A stretch of DNA of 64,000 bases from Cavia porcellus (taxonomy: Eukaryota; Chordata; Mammalia; Rodentia; Caviidae), in the NCBI RefSeq assembly GCF_034190915.1, contig NW_026947486.1, positions 17,758,001-17,822,000 on the forward strand. The letters are read 5' to 3'. Under the pieces are notes generated by a model. It ran no database searches. It saw nothing but the letters and a program-made list of their open reading frames with translations, and was not told the origin of the DNA. Within the stretch, counting starts at the first letter, position 1. The number at the start of each line of letters is the position of its first letter. Positions 56,045 through 64,000 of this stretch are shown in pieces. Made by a program: the position numbers and the translations under genes.

Positions 56045-56940
56045 GATGCTCCTATATATTTTATGGGGCATTTTTGTTTTGAGTATCCTGTATCTATGTA
56101 TGCCTAAGGTCTGGGAACTGGGCCTCCTATCTCATATTACGGATGGTATGTGAGATTGGTGAACACCCAGACTCTGAGAGGAACAAGAGTGGCCACATAG
56201 GTAGCAGCAGACTTAGAAATACAGAGCCAGTAGTTTTTAGACAGACAGGAATTAAACCAATTGAGTAATAAATGTCTTGTACAGATTGTTGGGCATCTAC
56301 AGGAAGACTGGTAGATAAGAATTGGAGGATTATACTAGCTAGTGTGACTAAGTACATAAGAAGTGATACCATACTGGAGGCAAGAAACAACCTAATTGTA
56401 GCATCAACATGATGGCAAGTAGAATCCAAAGAAAGAGGTATAGTACAAATGGAGTGTCTGGGGCCTTCCTTATCCATCATGGACCTTATTATCAAGCGGA
56501 GGATAGGAAAAGAAAAACAATGTGGCTTCCTCTGGGTAGAGGTCATACAGAGTACCCTGGTTTAGAAAAGACCTCATTTAGTCTACGTTTAGCTTTTAGG
56601 GGACATGTTTCCTCCCATGTACAACATCCTCAAGCTTCTGCCGTGTGTAGACTAGTCAGCTTCCAGTGTGACTACCAGTGTGATTCCAGAGTTGCCATAT
56701 CACAATCGAATCATTGAGGTCATGTTGCGTTCAGGCAGTTTCCATCAGAGTTGAGTTTTCAGTGGGTCTTATGGGTTGTGGTGAGCAGTCTAGGAGGTTG
56801 AAGTGTCTTCAGGGTGAGCTTTATTCAGCCTCATATAGTGTACCCAAGATATGATGCCTAACAGCAGTCAGGGTGACAAGCATAACAGTGTGATGCCCTA
56901 TTCACACAGGATGAAAGGTTTCCTTTTTGCAGTCTTTGAC
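56045..56940 (-). pseudogene. Provirus 3' region, possible env remnant
   Basis: About 0.9 kb lie between the integrase end and the 3' LTR. A 139-codon open stretch (56546-56127) has hydrophobic parts, but I cannot recognise envelope landmarks in it. A full env needs roughly 1.5-2 kb, so at best a fragment remains. Confidence 0.4.
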
Positions 56941-58117
56941 CTAGACTGAATCCCCTGGAAGAAAAAAGTGTGCAGGGCTTCCTGAAATGATTGGAATTTT
57001 CTCAAGAACAGCTTTATGAATGTAAGAGAATGCTTTTCCTAGAACCTGTAATTCATCAGTCAAATTTGATTCTCCTAGCTCTCTGATAGTTTCTTTGAAG
57101 GCCCTAATTAGGGAAGTGGGTTTCCCAAGCAGGATTTCATAGGGGGAATAGCCAGATGGTCCTGCCATGCATTGGGTCTATAATAGGGCCAGTGACAGTG
57201 TATCAACACAAAATAGATGAGTTTTCTGACAGAATTTAGCTACAATAGTTTTTAGGATGCTATTTAAGCACTCTGCTTTCCCTGAACTTTGAGGCCATGT
57301 GGAGATATCATCTTATCTTTAACAGATTTACAAGAGTCTGTATTATTTTTTGCCATAAAGACCAGTCTATTGCCACTCTCAGTAATGAAAGGCTGTTCAT
57401 ACTGGGGAATGAGCAATACACAGCAATACCTTGGCCATGTTTTAGGGTTTTCTCTCTGTGTGCATATGGCCTCCATGCAGCCTGAGTATCTACAGGTGAA
57501 GATTAGTAGATATCTGTAACCATGCCATAGATTTATCTCTGCAAAGTACCTCCAAGTCTTTAAAGTGGGACATCCAAGTGTATTGTGTTCCCAGATCAAT
57601 TTTTGGGCTGTCCTGGGCACAAGTTAGACACTTTTGTCATAGTGTGGCACACAGGGATGACAGTCAAGGGATGTAGAAGTATCGACTTGACAGAGTCTCT
57701 AGAGCTGTTTTCTCTATATGAGTTCTCCAATAGCCTTGTTGAACAAATGAATAAGCAATCCAGTGAATATGAAAGTTCTTTGACTTGGAATGCCCACCAT
57801 TCTTCCCTGTTTCTGAAAGTTCTTTCTTTCTTTACCCAGTGGTTTTTCTTAGGAGAGTATCCCCATGAATTTTCTGCTGGAATACCTGGTGTTCTGTTTT
57901 GTTTGTGGGACTTGGGAAGGCACTGGTAATCCTTCATAAAGTAGTGGTCAAAGGCATCAACCTCTTTGAGAGTCAGGACAGGGAAGGCTCTGGAGGCCTC
58001 TGGATATGGCATTATGTTTGAGATGGGTATTTGTGCAGCATTTCTGGCTGTCTGATCTATCAATTGAATTTCTTTTGTAATAGGATCTTGTCCCTTTTGG
58101 TGTCTTGGGCAATTCAT
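56941..58117 (-). pseudogene. Provirus integrase region, broken
   Basis: Three overlapping open pieces in different frames lie in the expected order: 58117-57596 (end of RNase H and the Cys/His-bearing integrase N-terminus), 57620-57264 (catalytic core, with 'YLLIF' and 'SGCMEA' landmarks) and 57168-56941 (C-terminal part, with 'GYSPYEILLGKP'). The aspartate expected just before the core S-G landmark is replaced, and frameshifts separate the pieces, so no active integrase is expected. Confidence 0.75.
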
Positions 58118-59900
58118 GAATGAAAGGAGATCCTTTTGGGTTTCCTGGTGGCCTCTCGGAGCTGGAGAATTATTTCTTTGTTTTTAATTTCTTTTTTTCC
58201 TGCTGTTAGTAGTCCTCTTTACTTGTAGATAGGCTTATGAATATGAACTGTGGCAAAGGCATACTTAGAATCAGTGTCAATGCTGACAGTTTTTTTCTCT
58301 TGCCCACTGGAGATCCCAAATGAGGGCCCAAAGTTCTGCCCTTTGAGCAGACCATCCTTTGGTAAATGGACCAGCATCAATAACTTGTTTAGTGATGGTG
58401 ATTACATATCCAGCCTGAGATTCACCATCCTGAATAGAACTACTGCTGTTGGCAAACCAAATGGCATCTTATCTGGGCTATGGGGTCTCACTGAAGTTGG
58501 GGTGACTAAAGAGAACTTGACTGATGACCTCTTCACAGTTATGGGTCTGGTGGTCCCTCTTCAGTTGGCAATAAAGTGGCTGAGTTTAGGATATAAACAG
58601 TATCTAGGTTAATTCAAGTATTTTCACAGAGTAGGCCCTAATACGAGCTCATTTTTACATTTGAGAGCCATTTATGTCCCTGGCTATTCATCAATGTCAT
58701 AACCAACTGTGGGACCTTTACCTATATGGCTTGTCCCATTATCAGTTTGCCAGATTCTTTGATGAGGGTGACTGTGGTTGCTAGGGCATGGAGACTTGGG
58801 GGACATCCTGTTGTCATTGTGTCTAGTTGCTTAGACAGATATGCTACTACCCTTTGCCAGAGTCTAGCCTTTTGAGTTGGGACTGTGAGTGCCATATGAT
58901 TGCTTTTGCAGACAAAACGATTGAACTCTCAGTTCATGGCTGGCAGTCCTAGTGTAGGAGGATGAGCAAGTAACCTTTGAAAGGCCTTGTCTTGTAGCTC
59001 TCTCAACTCAAGGAGCTTTGCCTTTGGCCCTGTTAAGGTAACATAGAGTGGCTTGATCTATTTAGAAAATCCTGGTATTGAAATGTGACAGAATCCAGCT
59101 GCTTCCAAGAATTCTCAGAGCTTTTCTTATTGATTGGTCTTGAGATGGAGCAAACAATCCACTTCCTTTCTAGCCCTGGGGACTCACAGCTTTTTGTTAT
59201 GATGAACTCCAAACAACAAACAGAGGGGTAGATTATTTGTGTCTTTTTCTAAGACATCTTGTATCCTATGTCCTGAAGTAGGTAAGGGAGGGCCCATAAC
59301 TCTTTCATTCTGGCTCAGCTCCTGCCAAAGTGAGCTAGTTTTCACGTTCTGACTCCAGCTGGTATCTTGGTGGTCATCAGTGAGGGTCCTAGTGATTTTC
59401 TGAGTCTCATTGGAGGATCAGGCATTCATTTTTTCAGTGTCTTATTTGTTTACAGTGGGTACATTGGTTGTCTCTCAGAGAGGGACATCCTATTTTCCCC
59501 CCTTTCATGGTGGGTCAGGGTTATGGATAGAATCAGACCTTCCCAGCTCAACAGCTAGGAGGAGACCTTTTATTTCATTTACCTGTTGTTTTCTTTTCTT
59601 TGACCTCTCTGTTCCAATTCACAAAAACCTTGAAGGACACTTCTAGTAGATGTGTCCCATTAATTTCAGCAAAATACTCTAACTTCTAAAGTTTTCAGGG
59701 AATGTCAGAGGCCACCTGTCCAATGAAAGCAGCATTGACCATACATTGATTTTTTTGTGGCCTCTGGCTCCCTGGGACCTTCTAGTGAGCTTATGACACT
59801 CATTTTCTCCCTTTTACCACAGACTGACTGCATTCTGCCAGCAGCCTCAGGACCTGTCCATTGGCCTCATCTAAGTTTGCATATCAAAAAATTAATTTGG
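58118..59900 (-). pseudogene. Provirus protease/reverse transcriptase/RNase H region, broken
   Basis: It lies upstream of integrase in the element. Around 58270-58240 the complement reads like the RNase H end ('AYAFATVHIHKP'), and 58250-59350 is consistent with RNase H and reverse-transcriptase connection. Frames are interrupted throughout, and I could not place the polymerase catalytic box. Limits toward protease and gag are positional guesses. Confidence 0.55.
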
Positions 59901-61980
59901 TTTTTTTTTGGATGAAATCATCTTCAACTTGAATTTTGTCTTTTTCTTGTATCTGTCCACAGGTTCCAGCAACTGCTTTCAATTCTGTGGAACTGTGGAT
60001 GGGCAGCCTCCATACCCCACCCCACAGGTTCTGAGTGGCTTTTTAATACTCTGCTACACTCCTAAAGACACCTTTAAGAAACCTTCCACACATGTTCTTC
60101 TAATTTGAGTGTGCCAGCTCTTTTTTCTGAGCCCTCTCAGCTATAACTTTCAAACAACTATCATTCTTCCATCACCTTCAAACTTCTGACGGCCATAATA
60201 ACCTCAGAGCAGTCTTCACCACTCAGTCTCTAAAATTCATGTCCCTCATAGTGTTTCCTGTTCTGGTAAGAGACAACTCCACATCCTTAGTTACAGTTTT
60301 TCAACCTCTCTTTCTCTCACACCTACATATGGTTTACCCATCAGGACATTTAGTTTAGTTTAGTTTAATTTAGCTTAGTAAGGAGAACAAACCCAGAGCT
60401 CCGTGATTTTCATATTCTCAGCCCCTATCAGCAAAACTTATCAGCTGTTAAAATATGTTCAGAAGCAGATCATTGCTTATATCTCCTGTGCTCAATCCAG
60501 CCACAATCTCACACAGGGAGTACTGTAGTAGCTTTCTGCCTGAGTTCCCCAGCCCTATCTGGTCCTCTGGAGCATTCTTCACTCATCATCAAGGGGAATC
60601 TTTACATTTTTTATCATAGCCAAGCATGGTATCAGTTGCCTGTAAATCACTCTATGGTTGGAACCAAGTACACCACACCCTGACTATACTGCCATCTCCA
60701 GGCTTCTGCACTTTCCTACCTCCACTGGAACACTCAGATTCCTGGAGCCAGGTTTTGGTGACCTCATGCCAGAGACTTCACATCCAGGACATTCTGGAAA
60801 TTAGCCTATTTTTTCTGTAAGAAAACTAATTGGAGAAGGAGGTGAGGTGGAGCTTTTGGTGGAAGGAGGGAGAGAGCACTTTATATACACTTACTCTTGC
60901 CGTTCAAGCTCAGGGCACCAGGGACAGGGCAGAGTTGGAGGGTGAGGGGCTCATCTGAGGAGCAGGAGGCTTTGCATGGGAAAGCTGCTCTCCTGTGGCT
61001 CTGGGGAGGTTCAGTTTGCACTAGGCCCTGGACAACAAAGACCCTGCGGTGTCCCTTTTTCTCTTGGAGAATTATACCCTACGATAGGAGAATCTGAGTG
61101 ATCTCTAACCAAGAATCTATGAATGAGAATTGGTTGGGGTGGTGAGGCACTCTGTTCTCTGCTCTCCAGAATGCTCAGAACAGGTCAGGTTCCCTCTGGT
61201 GGTCATCCTACCTTGACTCAGGACAAGTTGCAGAAGGATTCAAGTTTGACAAGTTTCATTCTAACACCATATTCACTGCTGAAACTGTTCCTAAAGTTTT
61301 TGACCATGTAGTTTATGACAGTAAGCTTGGAATATGAGGTCCCCATCCCAAGAGTTTCCCATCCTGTGAATAGTGTCCTGAAAAAGAAGGGAGCTTCCTA
61401 GAGGAAATCATTTGGATAGCCACCTGATTGTGCTCCTCATGAGTTTAGGGTTATGTTGGCTAAGGCGTATCTGCATACTGGGCCTGATTAGCCTCCTATT
61501 ATGGGAGGTGAGTTAATACTTGCCATACAATGTCACTATGATATTAGTGATACCAACTGGGTTAGGTTAGGGCCAGTTGGGCTCCTTAACTTACACCATG
61601 GAGCCATATATACATTTAAATTCACTCAGACAGTCACTTAGAGGTTGTAGCATTCCTTTCCCCCTTGTGGGAGTTCCCTGACTGAAGCTTCTGATATGAG
61701 ACCCTGGAGGTGATCAGCTGCCCTCCTGTTTGTAATGATGGGTCTGACATGGGTTAGGAGCGTGCCCAGGGCCTTACTTTGTCCAGAAGTCCCAATGGGG
61801 AGCTGCTCCACTTCTCCACTGAGTCTAGTCAGGAGGATGTCGAAGCACATACCAGCCCTGTCTTCTTAGGAAGAAAGTCTCACCAATTAGGAGAGATTCA
61901 TGCCACTCCATTCTCCAAGGAGTGTGCCTGCAAGGAACTCTGTTGACTCTGAGCAGGTGATTCAAAGGGCCAATGAGATT
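59901..61980 (-). pseudogene. Provirus leader and gag-like region, degraded
   Basis: By position this is where leader and gag should lie. The complement is GC-richer with short open pieces only (up to about 70 codons, for example 61850-61638). I could not identify capsid or Cys-His box landmarks with confidence. Plus-strand frames such as 59410-59646 and 60897-61097 are antisense and not taken as genes. Confidence 0.4.
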
Positions 61981-61983
61981 GGT

Positions 61984-62001
61984 CTTCCTTTCAAGGAACC
62001 A
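61984..62001 (-). promoter_or_regulatory. Primer binding site, tRNA-Glu-like
   Basis: Two bases inside the 5' LTR the minus strand reads TGGTTCCTTGAAAGGAAG. This matches the tRNA-Glu-type primer site (TGGTTCCCTGACCGGGAA) at most positions. tRNA-Glu priming defines the ERV-E-like group of class I elements. Confidence 0.7.
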
Positions 62002-62003
62002 AA

Positions 62004-62330
62004 TGTTACAGCAATTTTAGGTTTATCAGAGGTGACAAAATTGAGAAGCACTCAGAGAAGTGGAAGGAATAAAGTTTTATTATACTAGTATGCAGAGAGG
62101 AGTTTGGCACTCCAAAGTCTGAGCCTCAAACCTGAGGCAAAAGAAAGGCAGTAATCCCAAGGTGACAGGTTTATAGCTCTGCACATCTGTGTTGCCTTGG
62201 CAGGACAGGGAATGAGACAACAGGATGTGGTGAAGTTGTTTTCTTATCAAGCTAGGATGCAGCTGATATGGGAAAAGGAGAGGGTTGTTAGCAGTTGGTA
62301 TCAGAGTTAAAAATTTCACTTTCCTCCACA
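62004..62330 (-). repeat. 5' LTR of the provirus
   Basis: The minus-strand sequence starts TGTGGAGGAAAGTG (62330) and ends with the complement of 'tgttacagc' (62004). A polyadenylation signal AATAAA lies on the minus strand in the complement of 'tttatt' near 62076-62081. It is shorter than the 3' LTR by one internal deletion of about 60-70 bp. Confidence 0.85.
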
Positions 62331-62334
62331 GTAC

Positions 62335-62460
62335 CATAATAAAAGCTATAAAAATTATGTGATAATGATAAAATAGTACACACAGAAAAATTTATCATGT
62401 TGAATTCAGTGCATATACTAATAAGGAATAATAAGGAGTGGAATTTAATTCCCAACACTA
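62335..62460 (+). mobile_element. Tail of old L1 after provirus
   Basis: 'cataataaaagctataaaaattatgtg' continues the L1 3' end broken at 55653. The rest is AT-rich and not recognised. Confidence 0.5.
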
Positions 62461-62600
62461 CAATATTACAACAAAAAAGAAACAGAAAGAAAGGAAGGAA
62501 GGAAGGAAACAACTTCAGAATCAGGAAGCTGTGAAAAACGCAATATGATAAATCCTTCCCCCCCCCCCGCCAAAAAAAAAAGGAAGGAAAAAAAAAAAAA
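62461..62600. repeat. Low-complexity GAAA/GGAA and C/A runs
   Basis: 'aaagaaaggaaggaaggaagg' (62486-62508), a C-run (about 62557-62568) and A-runs to 62600. Confidence 0.85.
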
Positions 62601-62614
62601 CAGAAAACCTGGGA

Positions 62615-62700
62615 GAGGGCCAGGAATATAGCTCAGTAGCACAGTGCCTGCCTGGCAACCATGAGGTCTTGAATTCAATTCCCAGTACCAAAAAAAGAAC
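62615..62700 (+). mobile_element. ID-like SINE
   Basis: 'gggccaggaatatagctcagtagcacagtgcctgcctggcaaccatgaggtcttgaattcaattcccagtacc' with an A-rich tail. Box A and box B are both clear. Confidence 0.9.
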
Positions 62701-63140
62701 ACAACAACAAAAATAGGATAAAAGGGCAAACCCATATCCATCCTCAGTTATAATGAAATCAAATTTCTGGTAAAAAAAAAAAAGACATCTGATAAACAGT
62801 GTGTTTGCAATTCAAAATTCAGAAGGATGTACCTAACTGTTTTAAAAGGAAAACAGCAATAAGCAGAAACCATGATGCAAAGTATGAACTCATATTCATT
62901 TCATACAAACTGGAATAATTATTCACATTTATCTTCAATATTGAAACATCATTTAAACCCTACTTACTTATTATTCACTTATTTGTATCTTGTCTTAAAT
63001 AAATAAGAGGCCAAGCATACAAATATATTCAAATATTTAACCCAGTTATTTTTGTCTCATTAAATCTAGAAAGATCGAAAATATTATTTAGCTGCTATGA
63101 CAAGCACAATAATGCCCCCTGATGTCTCATACTCACACAA
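62701..63140. other. Unassigned AT-rich stretch
   Basis: No recognised feature. Confidence 0.3.
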
Positions 63141-63144
63141 TCTC

Positions 63145-63175
63145 CATATTCTCTCTGTGTGTGTCTCTCTCTCTG

Positions 63176-63227
<52 letters not shown>

Positions 63228-63240
63228 TCCCTCTCTCTTT
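63145..63240. repeat. (TC)n microsatellite
   Basis: CT/TGTC-rich and then an almost pure TC run (63183-63222), ending with 'ccctctccctctctc'. Confidence 0.97.
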
Positions 63241-63402
63241 GGAACTTACTAGTATTATATACAGCTGAGGTAGATAGAAATCAATATGAAGTCAGAGAAA
63301 GATTAGATCCTCAAGGAAATCAGCACAAAAGATAAAAGCATCAAGGGCAAAAGCCTCAGAAACCTCTCCCCTCCACTTGGAGGACCTTGGCAGTTATGAC
63401 CC

Positions 63403-64000
63403 TGTCTTAGTTACTTTATGCTCATCACTGAGACAAAATACCTGAAGCCCAAAGTTGGGAAAGGTAAGGTTTATTTCTTACAGTTTTTGGAGGTTTCACT
63501 CCACACTTAGTTGGCTCCAAGATAGGCGGGCATGGCTGGGATGCAGTTCATGGCAGCTGCAAACAGCAACCAGGAACTGGCAAAGAGCAAGACACACCTT
63601 CTTCCTGCCAGTACATCACATCCTGGCTCTACCCCTATGTGGGTGGAGCACTGACACCATCAATCCAAGCACTATACAATGAACCATCACAAATGAACAA
63701 TGCAAACTCATGAGGCCTGGGGGCCACAAACATAAACCATGACATTCCACCCCTGGCCCCCAGGACTCATGTACATCCTTTACACAAAAGACATTTAGTC
63801 TACCTCCAAGAGTTGCCAAAGTCCTAACAGCTTCAGCATTGCTGAAAAGTCCAAGTCCCAAGTCTCCTCCAAGATCTATGGCAAACTGTTAACTGTAAGT
63901 CCCTGTACAAATGAAACAAGGTTAAACATTTCTCAAATGCAAAGGCACAAGATAAACATTACCATTCCAAAAGTTACAAGTAGGGGAATATAAAGCATTG
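63403..64000 (-). mobile_element. MaLR element: 3' LTR plus internal part, runs off window
   Basis: The LTR (63403 to about 63745) begins 'tgtcttagttactttatgctcatcactgagacaaaatacctg', like the LTR at 29868. It is followed by 'attccacccctggcccccaggactcatgtacatcc...aagtcctaacagcttcagcattgctgaaaagtccaagtcccaagtctcctcc', which matches the MaLR internal region in complement. In minus orientation the LTR here is the 3' one, and the 5' LTR would lie beyond 64000. Confidence 0.7.

Larger units (their letters stand above)
55654..62330 (-). mobile_element. Class I (gammaretrovirus-like) endogenous provirus, degraded
   Basis: Two related LTRs bound the element, and the 4 bp 'gtac' is duplicated outside it (55650-55653 and 62331-62334), as expected for class I retroviruses. 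On the minus strand: 5' LTR (62330-62004), primer site (62001-61984), leader and gag-like region, pol (about 59900-56940), then only about 0.9 kb before the 3' LTR. Pol pieces resemble gammaretrovirus-type RNase H and integrase but are broken by stops and frameshifts. The 6.7 kb length and short space after integrase suggest env is deleted or was never present. Confidence 0.85.

Noticed and set aside
56127..56546. 139-codon frame considered as an envelope transmembrane gene
   Set aside because: Position fits, but no envelope landmark was visible, and the antisense strand is also open (56409-56717). It is kept only as a possible remnant.

Overview
This 64 kb window looks like non-coding, repeat-dominated DNA of a mammal, most likely a rodent. 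The evidence is tRNA-Ala-derived ID-type SINEs with target-site duplications, 7SL-derived B1-like SINEs, B1-ID chimeras, MaLR-type LTRs, MIR remnants and several generations of LINE-1 (L1). The combination of young ID copies with B1-ID fusions suggests a squirrel, beaver or kangaroo-rat relative, but the sequence alone does not settle the species. I found no host protein-coding exon, rRNA, functional tRNA or CRISPR array. Almost every open reading frame belongs to a transposable element or is chance.

Layout. 1-8.0 kb is a pile of nested plus-strand L1 copies. The most notable is a 3.15 kb element at 2856-6006 with a CpG-rich 5'UTR, an intact 350-codon ORF1 and then directly a 3'UTR and poly(A): a 'half-L1' (HAL1-like) element with no ORF2. 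8.0-9.5 kb is an old L1 split by a 776 bp solo LTR (5 bp duplication). 9.5-21.7 kb is mostly old DNA with scattered SINEs, MaLR LTRs, microsatellites and L1 ends. 21.8-26.3 kb is a minus-strand L1 with an internal deletion. 26.4-32.4 kb holds LTR remnants, one young ID and unassigned sequence. 32.5-38.3 kb is an almost full-length minus-strand L1 with broken ORFs. 38.8-42.2 kb is deleted plus-strand L1 pieces. 42.3-52.3 kb is one old plus-strand L1 expanded by at least five nested insertions. 52.3-55.65 kb is SINEs and old L1/LTR remnants. 55.65-62.33 kb is a complete-ended but degraded class I endogenous retrovirus on the minus strand, with two LTRs, a 4 bp duplication, a tRNA-Glu-like primer binding site and almost no room for env. 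The window ends in a MaLR element that runs off the edge.

How the parts relate: L1 reverse transcriptase is known to mobilise ID and B1 SINEs in trans. The half-L1 and several L1-3'UTR-only copies here would depend on the same machinery. A shared signature, a 3'UTR built of about 150 bp tandem units, links the half-L1 to copies at 6.4, 20.2, 48.2 and 50.0 kb.
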